A DNA stretch of 64,000 nucleotides, taken from the NCBI GenBank assembly GCA_949358305.1, contig OX442317.1, forward strand, positions 16,186,491-16,250,490. The letters run 5' to 3'. Below the pieces are notes generated by a model. That model was not told the DNA's origin and did not search any database. It was given only the letters and a program-made list of their open reading frames with translations. A program made the translations under genes and the position numbers. Origin of the DNA: Strigamia acuminata (taxonomy: Eukaryota; Arthropoda; Chilopoda; Geophilomorpha; Linotaeniidae). Below are positions 32,495-43,973 of the stretch, piece after piece. The stretch's first letter is position 1. The number at the start of each line of letters is the position of its first letter.

Positions 32495-35400
32495 TTATCG
32501 TTTCTTTCTTGCTCTCATCTGTTCTGCAAATAATCGATTCCTCTCATCAACCCTGGCCCGCCTCACGTCCAGATGTCCCTTGGGTGTTTCGTCTGGGACT
32601 CTAGATGTTCCTGCTCGCGCCTCGGGTTGCGTCGCATCAAACGTTGTTTCTTGCTCCTCTACCTCGTGACTCTCTTCCACCCGTGGGGTCAACAGAACCA
32701 TTTCAGCAACCTTCAAGCCTTTCTTTCCTCGGAAAGGTTTGGGTGTATATGTATTTGGTAATAAACCCTGATCTTCTGGGGCAATTTCCTCATCTGAAGA
32801 TTGGGGTTCTGCATAAGCCCCGGGTCCCTTCTGTAGTCTTGGTCGCAACACTCGTGCTGGTGATGGTGATTCCATCATTAATCTGGGTGTTGGTGACGTT
32901 TCTGGAGTCTCGAAATTTTCTTCGCGCTCAGAAACTGGACTCAGCAATTCCCCCTGTGGCGGCGTTTCGGGTTGTGGCGGCGTTTCTGGTACCACTCCAG
33001 TTGCCAACTCCATTTCCGGCTCTGGAATGGGGTGAACGAGCGTTTTATAATTAGCAATCATACGTCCAACCTGACTTATGTCCTCCGTGCTCTTCTTCTC
33101 TTCCTCCGGCAAATTTGGTGGTGTCACGGGAACCATTGCTTTCACTCCACGTTGTTGGAGGTGATTGACGTGCCTGACCACCATTTTTCCCACTGCAACA
33201 TCACGGATGACGTAAGTCACTTCCCCTCGCCTTTCTGCAATTATTCCAGCTTGCCAGGGCGGTTTGGTCTCCGGAAACGATTTGTACCAGACTGTTTCGC
33301 CCACTTCCAACTGGCGGATCCCTGATGGTGTGCCCAAGACCTCACGGTGGTATTTCTTTGGCCGCACCAAATCCAAGTGCGTGCTCAACTCTCTGCCCAA
33401 AAAGAGTCGAGCTGGGGTTTGGTCTCCCCGTCCTTTAAATGTCGCGTGCTGATGTAGTAAAATTCGCTGGATCCTGAGTTCCAAGTCCCCTTGCTCGACC
33501 TTTTTCAGCTTCTCCTTGATCCATCTAACTGCCCGTTCTGCCTGCCCGTTAGATTGCGGATGCCATGGGGGGGCGAAGATATGCTCTATGCCATTTCTCA
33601 TCATAAATTCTTTGAACTCTTGTGAAGCAAATTGCGTCCCATTATCTGAGACTAGCAGATGCGGAAGGCCAAATGTGGCAAAAATGCCTCGCAGGGCTCG
33701 TATCGTGGTGGTTGATGTAGCTGTCAGCATTGGCCTTGCCTCGACCCATCCCGAAAAAGCATCTACTACTAACAATACCATCTTTTTCAGGATTGGCCCC
33801 GCAAAGTCAATGTGGATCCTTGTCCACGGTTGATCCGAACGCGGCCATGAAATGGGAGGTGCATGCGCCGGCAGTGATCTATTCTGCCCACACATTACAC
33901 AATCTTTAACAAAATTCACAATCTCCAAATTCATGCCCGGCCACCAAACAAGATGACGGGCCCGCTGCTTCATGATGACAATGCCCGGATGGCCCTCATG
34001 CAAAAGCTTTAACATTTTCGGGCGCAAATCTAGTGGAATAACCACTCTTTCTCCCCATAGTATAATTCCTCTTAATAGTGATAATTCGTCAAATTTTGCC
34101 CCATATAATTTCAATACAGGTGATGACAACAATAAATCCCGGTCTCCAATCTGTAAAGCCTGGGCTACCTGTTGTAAAACCACATCTTTCTGCGTTGCTT
34201 TGGCAATTTGCTCAGCTCGTAGCAAATCTTCCTCAGCCAACTCGGTCAGGAACACTGAAGTTTCTTCGGTTTCCTCATGAGGAGGTTCTTGCGGGAAACG
34301 GCTCAGTGTGTCGGCGTTGGTATTTTCCTCGCCTTTCCTGTACCGCAGGTCGTAATTGTATGCTGACAGAAGTAGTGACCATCGTAATAACCTTGGTGAA
34401 ATTACTTCCGGTATTGGGCGGTCACGGCCAAAAATCCCTAGCAACGGTTTATGATCGGTGTAGATGATGAAATGCCGGCCTTGGAGGTACACATTAAATT
34501 TTTTAACGGCGAAAATTATCGCCAGCGCCTCCTTGTCCAAGTGGGCGTAATTCTGTTCCGCCCGGCTCAGTGATCGAGATGCATAGGCAACTGGCCGTTC
34601 GTTGCCCTGCTCGTCCAGATGGGCCAGAACGGCGCCAACCCCAAATGGAGATGCATCGGTAGCCAAAACTAACTCTCTGTCTAAACTATAGAACTGCAAA
34701 ATAGGTGCTGTGGTTAGCGCGCCTTTAATGGCCATAAAAGCCTCTTGTCTTCGGTCTGTCCACATCCACTCTATTTTTATGCATAATAATTCGTAAAGTG
34801 GGGCTGCCAACTCAGCCAGGTGTTCAATGAAAACAGAATAGAAGTTGACAATCCCCAAAAATGTCCTTAGCTCTTTTACATCTTTTGGCGAAGTTATTTT
34901 CGTCAGTGCGTCAATTTTTGAGCAAATTGGCATGACGCCATGGCTGTTAATATGGAAACCCAGAAAATCCAGTGCTTCCTTCATCAGGCAGCACTTCTCT
35001 CGTGCTAACTTAAGCCCAACTTCTAACAACCTGCCAAAAATTGTCTTCAAAATCTGGAAATGTTCCTCCGGTGTCACCGTTGCCACTAGTATATCGTCCA
35101 AATAGACCCACATTCTGGCCACCCCCGCCAAAACAGTGACAATAATTCGCTGGAAAGCCCCGGCTGATGGCATAGTCCCAAAAGGGAGTCGCGTAACAGC
35201 CATCAGGCCGCGCGACGTATTTACAGCGGCCACTTCTGCCGACCCAGCTGATAAAGGGATCTGCAAATAGGCTTGACGCAAATCTAGCGTCGAAAACCAT
35301 TTCGCGCCCCCAATTGAGGCCAACAGCTCGGGTATTTTTGGCAGGGGATAAGGATCGGGTTGGAGCACCGGATTCACCGTGCTACGGTAGTCTCCGCAGA

Positions 35401-35504
35401 GACGCACCGACCCGTCCTTTTTTCGGACATGCACCAGCGGCGTGGCCCACCGGGAGAACTTTATCGGCTTGAATACGCCTTGTGCCACTAGCCGGTCCAC
35501 CTCC
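32495..35504 (-). CDS. Gypsy C Pol: RT, RNase H, integrase (downstream of the copia E insertion)
   Basis: About 1,000 residues. It begins in the RT N-terminal region (DRLVAQGVFKPIKFSRWATP), then YLDD near residue 132, RNase H with LATDASPFGVGAVL near 278, and the integrase zinc finger (HEGHPGIVIMKQRARH ... CVMCGQN) near 500. The catalytic residues are in IDFAGPI, VSDNGTQF and HPQSNGQAER. The C-terminal module and a long Pro/Glu-rich tail end the protein at 32495. All catalytic residues are present. The frame is the same as that of the upstream half at 42375-43973, so the copia insertion is the only break. Without its own start codon this half is not expected to be expressed alone. Confidence 0.92.
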
Positions 35505-35509
35505 TTGTC

Positions 35510-35979
35510 TGTAGCAGAGGAGTGCGCTCACAGTATGAAATACTGTGTGTGGAAGCGGGTTTAAATGCCGAAACACGGCTAATATGAGCGCAATGACGTG
35601 CGCACACCTCCAGCGCTTGAAAATGGTGGAAAATAAAGTCACTGCACTCTAAAGTGCTCATATATATCAAACACAATGTAAAATAAACTAAATGTTTAAT
35701 AAAAACGAAAATGCTTACATAATGTGGTCCATTTAGATGGAGAAAATACATGAGTGCTTGCTGGCATGCAAGCGGCCATTGTGATTGAGAAAAAACATAC
35801 AATTGACACCATCTGGTGTTGGAAAAAGTAAACTAATACTAACATGATGCAGGCAGCATTATGCCCAATGTTAAATAATGAAATAAATCCTAATAAATAC
35901 ACTAGGCTGCATAATGCAGTAATACATTAAGAAATGCGCAAAACAAGTACGGAGGACTGTTTGGCATCGATAAACAACA
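35510..35979 (-). repeat. 3' LTR of copia E (470 bp)
   Basis: Plus-strand reading TGTAGCAGAGGAG...GATAAACAACA. It is identical to 41900-42369 as far as I can see. On the minus strand GAAGGGGGAAAT (35980-35991) is the polypurine tract. Confidence 0.95.
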
Positions 35980-36187
35980 ATTTCCCCCTTCGATGGCAAA
36001 TAGCCGCAAAAATAAAGAATAAGTTAAGGGAAAAACTTTAAATGTAACTTTACATAGAATAATAATAATGGAAATAATAATTCGGAATATCGAGCCGGGT
36101 ACTGTTAAATCAATCACTACGGAAGCCCGAAAATTCCCACTGGAACTCGATGATCCTCAAAATTCGGGTAAAACTAAATTAAGAATG
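35980..36187 (-). other. 3' untranslated region of copia E
   Basis: About 200 bp from the stop codon to the LTR. No gene; it contains the polypurine tract. Confidence 0.6.
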
Positions 36188-39100
36188 TCACGATAGGTTG
36201 AAATTGAAAATCCGGGAAATCAGCAGACGCAGTTGAGATGAGCCCAACCATTTGGTAAAGATGTCTGCCACGTTCATTGATCCGGGGACTTTGCGCAATT
36301 GGAATGCGCCTGCTGTGTACCATTCCCGAATCCAATGAAATTTCACTCGGATATGTTTCGTTTTACTGTTCTCCACGTCATTTGATGTGAATTGGATGGA
36401 AGAAAGCGCATCGGAGAACACTATAGGTGGTGAAGATCTATTCAGCATCGGTACGGAACTGTAGACGTAATCGAGCCAATACAGCTCCCTGACGCACTCA
36501 ACGAGGGCGACAAACTCCGCCTCCATCGTTGAGCACGCCACGCTGGTTTGTTTACGACAACTCCATCCGATGGGGACGTTTCCAATATAGGCTATATACC
36601 CGCCGAAACTCAAAGAAGTGCTGACTTCGGTGGCCCAGGATGCGTCAGTATATCCCCATAGTTGTCCATTGGAACAATTTGACAGTTCAATTGCGTAATC
36701 CAAAGTATTGCCTACATAGCGCACAACCTGCATGAGCGCCTTGATGTGAGTGTGGTTGTAGCAATTGTTGAATTGTGACAACATTATCACCGAGAATAAT
36801 ATATCAGGTCGTGTCCTCGATGCGAGGAAGAGAAGAGAGCCAATTAACGAACGATAAGGAAATTCTGGCAAGTCCTCTTTCGACCCTTTGACGAGCGTCG
36901 TTCCTGGTGTTACTGGGACCTTGATGAGTTTATCGGCGATAATTTCAAATTTCTTGAGAATCTTCTGTATGTATGCACGTTGGATGATGAATATTCCCTT
37001 GGGAGTACGGATGAACTCTACACCTAAGAGTTTCGTAATCGGTCCCAAATTCACGACATCGAATTTGGTGCTAATGAGAGCAATTAATTGCGTCAGGACG
37101 TTATCCGTCGCGTAAAATAGAACTATATCATCGACGTATATTAGCATCACGGCGGAAGTTCCGTATATGTACACACAGTTGCATCCTGGTAATCTGCGAA
37201 ATCCTAAATCGCGCAATGTTTGATCCAGTTTTTCAAACCATTGGCGCCCGGACTGGTGGAGTCCATAGAGCGATTTTATTAGGAGCCATACGTGATTTGG
37301 ATTTGAACATGTTGCGCCAGCTGGAATGCGCATATATACTTTGTGCGCAAGATCGCCGTATAGGTACGCGCATTTCACATCTAAGTGCGCGTCCTTCCAC
37401 CCTTTGAGGACTACTAATAGACAGAAAAATAGGCGTATGAGAACAAAGTTGACAACAGGGCTGAATACCTCATCATAGTCTACTCCTAACGTCTGACGAA
37501 AGCCCTGTGCCACTAATCTGGCGCGATATCTGGCTGGTTTGCCTAGAGCATCTTCCTTCAGTTTGAAGAGCCACTTGCACCCTAATATGGTTGTATTTTC
37601 CGGTTTAGGGACCTCTTCATAGACGCCTCTTTCTGCAAAAGTGTCTAACTCTTCATTAATGGCTTCCTGCCATTTGGTCGCATCTGGAAATCTTACAGCC
37701 TCTGCGTAACTAGTGGGATCACGACGACAAAGGTGCACTCTGGGAAGTGGGTGTGGAAGATCCTCCAATTCATATTCCATATTGCCAAAATAAAATAGCT
37801 CAGGATCGTAAGGAATATTGTTCATGTGGCAGAATTCCTCAACGTCACCTCTAGAACGTAATCGGAGTCCTGCTTCTGGGAAATAATAAACATCTGTTTT
37901 CAATTTGCCAGGTTCCTGCACTTTGCGCAAATGTTCCTCTCTTTTCCAGTGTCTACACACTGAATCGCCTCCGACGTAACGCCATTTATAAGCAGTTGCA
38001 GCTCCAGTTGGAGGTGGACCATGATGCGCTGCTGGATGGGCTTGTGGCGCATTGCCACGAGAACCTCGACGAGCGTTCACAAAACTCGGAGGTGAACCTG
38101 GTGGTGTGTGAGTTGGTGTATTCCCTGGTGTGATAATTGGGCTTGGCGCTCGAGTTATCACCGGAGAAATTATTGGAGATAGGACAGGTGTAGGAATCCT
38201 AATTGGAGATCCTGGTGGTGTCCGGGCTTGAGCGCCTGGCGGAGCTGAATCGTCAGAGTCATAGTCTGTATCGCATTCATCTTCCGAATCCGGAAATTTG
38301 GGCCAATCGGTATATTCCAATCCGTCGTCAAACCTCACATGCGGTTGTGAAATGCGCAATGGTTGATAAGTTTGCGACGTTTGATGCGATTGGTCCTCAT
38401 CTGGTCCCATCCACGGTTGCTGCGGACCTCGATAATGGTTGGAACGTTTGTAGGATTGCCGTTCGTCAATTTGGACGTGAATGGATTCGATGACTTTGTT
38501 ATCTGTTGGATTCCAGACGCGATAACCTCGCGTTGTCGTGGCGTATCCGACTAAATAGCCCTCCCAAGCTCGTGGATCCAATTTGTCCCTGCCAGGCGCT
38601 GTATGATGAACCCAGCACTTGGAGCCTAACTTGCGCAGGTGTCTGAGCGAAAGAGCACGTCGTCGCCACAGGATATAGGGCACCTCATTTTTGAGACGAG
38701 AATGAGGACACCGGTTCTTTATGTACGAGAAAGTCACTGCGAATTCCGCCCAAAGTTCGTTTGGAAGTCCAGTTTCATCTAGTATGGCACGCGTGTAATC
38801 CGCCATGGTGCGGTTTATTCGCTCCGCTGTGCCATTCATAGCGGGGCTATGTGGATTGGTCCTTTGGGCCTGAATTCCGGTCTCTTTTAAATAGCGGTCA
38901 AATTCGTTTGATAAGAATTCCCCTCCTCGGTCTGTTCGGATGGCCTTGACTCGTTTGCCCGTCACTCGTTCAATTCGTGTGACATAGTCCTTAAAGAGTC
39001 CAAACACTTGGGATTTTTGGGCCATCGGAAATATCCAGGCATAGCGCGTGGCGTCATCGATAATCGTTAACACATAACGCGCGCCTCCGTAGGAAGTCGT

Positions 39101-41014
39101 TCTTGAAGCTCCCCACACGTCCATGTGTAGGAGATCTAAAGCCTTTGTAGATATTGGATGTTCATCCGGTTTGTGAGAAATGCGCGTTGATTTCGCAATT
39201 CGACAATGATTACATGAGAGTTCTTTGTTTACTTCTGCCGGAGTCACTCCATAAACTTGGTCATTTCCGGCCAAAAGTTTCATCGCATTGGTATGAAGGT
39301 GACCCAATCTGCTGTGCCATATCCCTGTCGCATCCTTTTTAACCGATGGTGCTGCAACCTTCTTTGCGTTGGTTGGCTTTGAATTCGATTTTGAATTTGA
39401 ATTCGGTTGGGAGATCGGTGGGTTTGCCTTTAATGTCTTGGCAAAGGATGGGACTTGAGGTAACGGATTGGTGGGAGTAGGTACAGGAAGTGTCTTGGAC
39501 TGGGTTACTTTAATTGGTGCAGGTGGAGGAATTTCATTCGGTAAAGGAGGGAATTCGAGCCGAAAATCAGTAAAAAGTTCAGGATTTTTCGACTTTTTCT
39601 TTGCTCTTGGATACTGGATGAAATCCTCTTCTGTCGTGACTAATGTTCGGGTCGGAGCGATTGACTGCGCAATAGGTACATCCACTGTTGACATCAGTGT
39701 TGAAGGTGGGCACAAGCCGTCGACATAATAAAGGCCGCCCTTTTCTTTGGCCCGAAGCATTGGATGTTTAATGTCGGATTTGTAGACATAGACGTCTCCA
39801 TTCCAAATATGGATGTGATGTTTAGTTTTGTCCATTTTTGACACTGAAATCAAATTCGCCTCGAATTTTGGCGCATACAACACATCTTGGAGATTTACGA
39901 CACATTCTACGTTGTTGATCATGGAGATAATCTGGACTTTGCCCTTTCCTAGAACTTCGGAATGTCCTTGACCTAATGCTATGTTAAAGGGCACAACTTT
40001 AACAAAGTCCTGAAACCAAGCCTGGACGTGGCACACATGATCTGTTGCCCCACAATCCACGATCCATTCATGTGATTGCATGAAGTGAATTGTGGGCATT
40101 GGTTGAGGCGCACTGGCGAAAAAGTTCGTTTCCCGTCTTGCGCTGGAATTCCCCCTTGGTCTAGAATCATCTCGGTTTGAGTTCTTGTTGCGTTTGCGGC
40201 TAGAACTTCTTGGCTTCCTTTGAAGTGAAGCCGTCGATTGATTCTTGTCATCTCGGCGCGATGGCAAAGGGCATTTATTTGCGTAATGGCCAAATTCCTG
40301 GCAATTAAAACACTGCACCGAAGATAACGGTCGAGAGGGACGAGAACGATTTCTCCCACGTTGCTGTTTTTCACCAGCATAGGCACGTGGAGATTTAGAA
40401 TTGTCTATGTCGCGCGAATCCATAGCTTTGAGTCGCATATGTTCCGCGAGCAATTGTTCAGACACTTTCTTTGGTGTAAATTCTCCTTTGGGCAAATGAT
40501 ATGTCGTGAATGAAATCTGTGAATATTCACGAGGCAATAAGTCCAAGTATTGGTAAGCGTGGTGATCAGACGAAGTTATCTCTCCGATATCCTTCATTTG
40601 GCGGACATGATAGTCAACGCGTCCTAAGAAGTCGGCCATATCTTCGCCCTGCTCTAGGCGCAAATTCAAAAATTCGCGGCGCATGGCTGCCTGTCGCGCA
40701 CGAGATGATGGCGCATAAATGTTGGCTAAAATGTCCCATGCTTCCTTCGGGGTTTTACAATCATCTAGCGCAGACTTCTTCGCCTCGCTTACAGAACAGT
40801 ATATTAAGCCTAATGCTTTGGCTTTCCGACGTTTGTACTTCTTTTTCTCCTTATCTCCGGCGGTTTTAAGGAATTCTTCCTCCTCTTCTTCCGTTACGTG
40901 TTCCCACAATTCCTCGCTTCGGAGTACCATGCGCATTGAGCGCTGCCAAAGTTCGTAGTTTCCTACGCTAAGGATGGGAAGACGTCCTGGATTTCCGTCT
41001 GCGGACTTCGACAT
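36188..41014 (-). CDS. Copia E Gag-Pol polyprotein (1,608 aa)
   Basis: One ORF starting MSKSADGNPGRLPILSVGNY. The order is typical of Ty1/copia, with integrase before RT. Gag has a zinc knuckle CFNCQEFGHYANKC near residue 234. The protease motif is VDCGATDH near 319. The integrase H-H-C-C (HSRLGHLH ... CNHC) is near 563. Catalytic D, D and E are in HMDVWG (~632), RTDRGGEF (~691) and NGTAERIN (~728). RT runs from about 1148 (WLFKLKEDALGKPARYRARL) with YVDD near 1293. RNase H has TDASWA near 1456 and STMEAEF near 1495. The protease shows Cys where most families have Thr or Ser (D-T/S-G). All other catalytic residues are present. Single-frame Gag-Pol means the Gag:Pol ratio must be set some other way than by frameshifting. 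Confidence 0.96.
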   Translation of the reverse strand: MSKSADGNPGRLPILSVGNYELWQRSMRMVLRSEELWEHVTEEEEEEFLKTAGDKEKKKYKRRKAKALGLIYCSVSEAKKSALDDCKTPKEAWDILANIYAPSSRARQAAMRREFLNLRLEQGEDMADFLGRVDYHVRQMKDIGEITSSDHHAYQYLDLLPREYSQISFTTYHLPKGEFTPKKVSEQLLAEHMRLKAMDSRDIDNSKSPRAYAGEKQQRGRNRSRPSRPLSSVQCFNCQEFGHYANKCPLPSRRDDKNQSTASLQRKPRSSSRKRNKNSNRDDSRPRGNSSARRETNFFASAPQPMPTIHFMQSHEWIVDCGATDHVCHVQAWFQDFVKVVPFNIALGQGHSEVLGKGKVQIISMINNVECVVNLQDVLYAPKFEANLISVSKMDKTKHHIHIWNGDVYVYKSDIKHPMLRAKEKGGLYYVDGLCPPSTLMSTVDVPIAQSIAPTRTLVTTEEDFIQYPRAKKKSKNPELFTDFRLEFPPLPNEIPPPAPIKVTQSKTLPVPTPTNPLPQVPSFAKTLKANPPISQPNSNSKSNSKPTNAKKVAAPSVKKDATGIWHSRLGHLHTNAMKLLAGNDQVYGVTPAEVNKELSCNHCRIAKSTRISHKPDEHPISTKALDLLHMDVWGASRTTSYGGARYVLTIIDDATRYAWIFPMAQKSQVFGLFKDYVTRIERVTGKRVKAIRTDRGGEFLSNEFDRYLKETGIQAQRTNPHSPAMNGTAERINRTMADYTRAILDETGLPNELWAEFAVTFSYIKNRCPHSRLKNEVPYILWRRRALSLRHLRKLGSKCWVHHTAPGRDKLDPRAWEGYLVGYATTTRGYRVWNPTDNKVIESIHVQIDERQSYKRSNHYRGPQQPWMGPDEDQSHQTSQTYQPLRISQPHVRFDDGLEYTDWPKFPDSEDECDTDYDSDDSAPPGAQARTPPGSPIRIPTPVLSPIISPVITRAPSPIITPGNTPTHTPPGSPPSFVNARRGSRGNAPQAHPAAHHGPPPTGAATAYKWRYVGGDSVCRHWKREEHLRKVQEPGKLKTDVYYFPEAGLRLRSRGDVEEFCHMNNIPYDPELFYFGNMEYELEDLPHPLPRVHLCRRDPTSYAEAVRFPDATKWQEAINEELDTFAERGVYEEVPKPENTTILGCKWLFKLKEDALGKPARYRARLVAQGFRQTLGVDYDEVFSPVVNFVLIRLFFCLLVVLKGWKDAHLDVKCAYLYGDLAHKVYMRIPAGATCSNPNHVWLLIKSLYGLHQSGRQWFEKLDQTLRDLGFRRLPGCNCVYIYGTSAVMLIYVDDIVLFYATDNVLTQLIALISTKFDVVNLGPITKLLGVEFIRTPKGIFIIQRAYIQKILKKFEIIADKLIKVPVTPGTTLVKGSKEDLPEFPYRSLIGSLLFLASRTRPDILFSVIMLSQFNNCYNHTHIKALMQVVRYVGNTLDYAIELSNCSNGQLWGYTDASWATEVSTSLSFGGYIAYIGNVPIGWSCRKQTSVACSTMEAEFVALVECVRELYWLDYVYSSVPMLNRSSPPIVFSDALSSIQFTSNDVENSKTKHIRVKFHWIREWYTAGAFQLRKVPGSMNVADIFTKWLGSSQLRLLISRIFNFNLS

Positions 41015-41881
41015 GACGTGGAGTTACGAAACAATCCGTAGCAAAACACACTGGATGGAGAATGGTACAATTGGAGCACTTGACGGTCTCGATGCACAAT
41101 ATCGCGTAGCACTACACAAATACGGCGCACTAATCGGAGCACTGTCAAAGCGGATATCAATCGAATTGGGCGACCACTTCTGAAGTGGCCAAATAACCCT
41201 AGCCAGCCAACACACAGGGGTCCGTTCGCCTGCCTGGAGGCGCGGGAGTACCTGTTGGCCACGGTAAGCACTGGCTAGGAATGAGTTAATGCGGTAGTTC
41301 CGACTGGAACAGAAGAGCAAAAACTATTCTAAAGGACCCACAAAAACTTAATACGACCTTAAATACTAACAAGCTAATTACGACAACTGAAAGGCAAGTA
41401 TTAATTAGTGTGATGAGACGTTGCGCCAATATTCGAGAATCGAAAATGGCGTTGTTGCGCATTTAAAATGCGAAAATCTTCGAAAATCGTCGTTTTTCTC
41501 GCCGAAAAATTCGAAAATCGTCGTGACAACGACCGTACACGGTGTACGAGGTCGGGATATCCAACAAATCGTCGTTCACGCTGTATAAAGCGGGTTTCCA
41601 ACGTTGATTGTCGTTGGAAAACGGCGAAAATCTGAAAATAAATTGAAATTTGTCTCGAAAATTGCGAAACTCGCAGAAATTCGGACGAAATTAAATGAAA
41701 AATCGTAAAGCTGGTCGTGCAGACTACGTGAGAACGTCGGCGTGTCGTCTCGAACGTTCTAGAGACGAAAATCGTCGCGGAAATCGGCGCAATCTGCAAA
41801 TAGAAAATTTATCGCAAATTCGCGAATTTCGCGAAAATGGCGATAAAAATTAGCGGTTTCGGCGTGCTGCAAGGATAGCAA
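41015..41881 (-). other. 5' leader of copia E
   Basis: About 870 bp of untranslated leader. It holds the structured block at 41198-41310, a perfect stem TTTCCAACG/CGTTGGAAA (near 41596-41620), and a 13-bp palindrome GTACACGGTGTAC (41535-41547) found also in the leader of copia H. Confidence 0.6.
41198..41310 (-). ncRNA. Structured leader RNA element of copia E
   Basis: Read on the minus strand: a hairpin GTTCC-AGTC-GGAAC (41310-41297), then three nested stems. The outer stem is CCTAGCCA/TGGCTAGG (41279-41272 with 41205-41198). The middle stem is GCCAAC/GTTGGC (41259-41254 with 41211-41206). The inner hairpin is CGCCT-CCAGGC-AGGCG (41242-41227). The same arrangement, with different but still pairing bases, is in copia H (50700-50817) and G (61931-62048). 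Function is unknown; packaging, dimerisation or translation control are possibilities. Confidence 0.6.
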
Positions 41882-41897
41882 CCACCCTCTGCTACCA
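41882..41897 (-). promoter_or_regulatory. Primer-binding site of copia E (initiator tRNA-Met)
   Basis: TGGTAGCAGAGGGTGG on the minus strand, two bases from the LTR. It is complementary, with one mismatch, to the 3' end of animal initiator tRNA-Met. Copia H and G have the perfect form TGGTAGCAGAGGATGG. Confidence 0.88.
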
Positions 41898-41899
41898 CT

Positions 41900-42369
41900 T
41901 GTAGCAGAGGAGTGCGCTCACAGTATGAAATACTGTGTGTGGAAGCGGGTTTAAATGCCGAAACACGGCTAATATGAGCGCAATGACGTGCGCACACCTC
42001 CAGCGCTTGAAAATGGTGGAAAATAAAGTCACTGCACTCTAAAGTGCTCATATATATCAAACACAATGTAAAATAAACTAAATGTTTAATAAAAACGAAA
42101 ATGCTTACATAATGTGGTCCATTTAGATGGAGAAAATACATGAGTGCTTGCTGGCATGCAAGCGGCCATTGTGATTGAGAAAAAACATACAATTGACACC
42201 ATCTGGTGTTGGAAAAAGTAAACTAATACTAACATGATGCAGGCAGCATTATGCCCAATGTTAAATAATGAAATAAATCCTAATAAATACACTAGGCTGC
42301 ATAATGCAGTAATACATTAAGAAATGCGCAAAACAAGTACGGAGGACTGTTTGGCATCGATAAACAACA
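41900..42369 (-). repeat. 5' LTR of copia E (470 bp)
   Basis: Same length and sequence as 35510-35979. Followed by the TTGTC duplication and the resumed pol sequence of gypsy C. Confidence 0.95.
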
Positions 42370-42374
42370 TTGTC

Positions 42375-43973
42375 TACCGCCTGTCTCAAAGGAAGCGGTA
42401 CCGGTCGCGGCCTGTAAAAGCGAGGATTTGCGTTAGGTTGTAACACTAAATCCACAGGCGCACCCGTATACGTCCCCAAACGTTCAGAAAACACTTCGGC
42501 GTGCTGTTCAATTAGTCCATGCAGTTTCTCTTCTACTGCTAAAGTGCTAATGTTCACACTCTGGACCGCATCCGTCAATAACTCATTCATAATTGTCTGT
42601 AAACCGAATTTATCTACAAAGTCTCGCCCCAACAGGCTTGGTCCACTACTGTCCACAATTATAAACTCTAATTCAGCCGTTTTATTTGCTAAAGTGCAGC
42701 TCAGAGTGATAGCACCCAATACCACAATTGGTTTGCTCTGATAGGCAAATAACTTAGTTGGAGTATTTCTAATGTCACTTGCCATTATCCGCTTTGTCGC
42801 CAACAATTCGTCGCAAATCTTCCCATTTAAGATGCTGCGCTCACTTCCGGTATCCCACAAGAAAGTGACCGGTGATCCATTTAATTTTAAAGGCACCACC
42901 AGTGGTGGAGAGCGCTTGTTTTCTTGTGTCAATTGGAAAACTGCAAATTCGTCTTCCTCCTCTTGCTGGATGATGTTGACCGGCACACGCCTCTGTCGCC
43001 AGTCTTCTCCCACTTCCGGTGTTCTGTCTGCCCCGGGAGTCCATGTTGGTCTTTCTGGTTTGCAGTTTCCAAACTCAACATCTGGACCAGCATCTTGGAA
43101 CTTTTTCTTGTCCTGCCATGATTTTGGTCCCTCTGGCGAATCGTACGGGCAGTTTCGCACAAAATGCTGACCGCCACATCGATAGCACGAGATTGGCGTG
43201 CCATCCCGGCGCCATGCCAGACCGCCTCGACCTCGTCCTCCTTGTGTGGGGCGGCTTTGTCCTCGTCCACCCGCCGGTACGCTCCGTGGAAACTCAAAAC
43301 GTCCAACAGGGCTCCTAGATCGTCCCCGACCGCCGTTTCTGCGGTCACCAGTTGTGGTCTGTAAAACGGCTGTAGCCGGTGTCCCTGTTCCAGCTGGCCG
43401 CTCCATCTCCACAATTGGGAGGACGTCATCTACTCCGGTTGAAGTCACGGCCGCCATCTCGTGCGCCATCGCCAATTTCAACAGGACATCCAAAGTAATG
43501 GGCATTTGCAACAAGATTTGTGTCACAAGCGGCGGGTATTTAATTCCCCGAATAACTTGGTCCACCACTGCGCTGTCAACCTCGGCGCTGGTGGTGAAAC
43601 CACACTTCTGCGCAATAACTCGCAGCTTGTTGATGTATTTCTCCACGCCTTCACCTTGTTTTCTGGTTTTCGCCCCAAGTCGCTGGCGATTCATATATGG
43701 CGTTTTGAGTGCTTCAAAGTGTGCCTCGATCGCTGCAGTCAAGTCGACCAATGTCATCGTCGTCATGGACTTAGGGTAAACCAACCTCTTCAATTTTTCG
43801 TAGAAAACTGGCCCAATCGTCGTCAAAAAGAGCGGCACTTTCTTTGCATCGGTCACGTCATTTAACACAACGAATTGTTGAAAGCGCTCCAACCAGGATT
43901 CCCAATCTTGCACGTTGGTCCCGGTAAATGGGGGTAACATCCCCAATAATACTTGATTTTGAGCTGCCATCAC
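42375..43973 (-). CDS. Gypsy C Gag, protease and start of RT (upstream of the copia E insertion)
   Basis: Starts MMAAQNQVLLGMLPPFTG at 43973. It contains the Gag core, an Arg/Gly-rich stretch, a zinc knuckle CYRCGGQHFVRNC near residue 259, and the protease (LWDTGSERSILN near 371, LLGRDFVDKFG later). The RT N-terminus follows (RPRPVPLPLRQAV). It is cut there by the copia E LTR, into which the ORF reads for a further 38 codons to 42261. The original frame resumes at 35504. Gag and Pol are fused in one frame, as in A. Confidence 0.92.

Larger units (their letters stand above)
35510..42369 (-). mobile_element. Ty1/copia element E, full length and apparently intact (6,860 bp)
   Basis: Inserted on the minus strand into gypsy C pol with duplication TTGTC (35505-35509 and 42370-42374). 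The two 470-bp LTRs are identical by eye. It has one uninterrupted 1,608-codon gag-pol ORF, a primer-binding site of the initiator tRNA-Met type and a polypurine tract. It is the best candidate in this window for an autonomous, recently active element. Confidence 0.96.
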
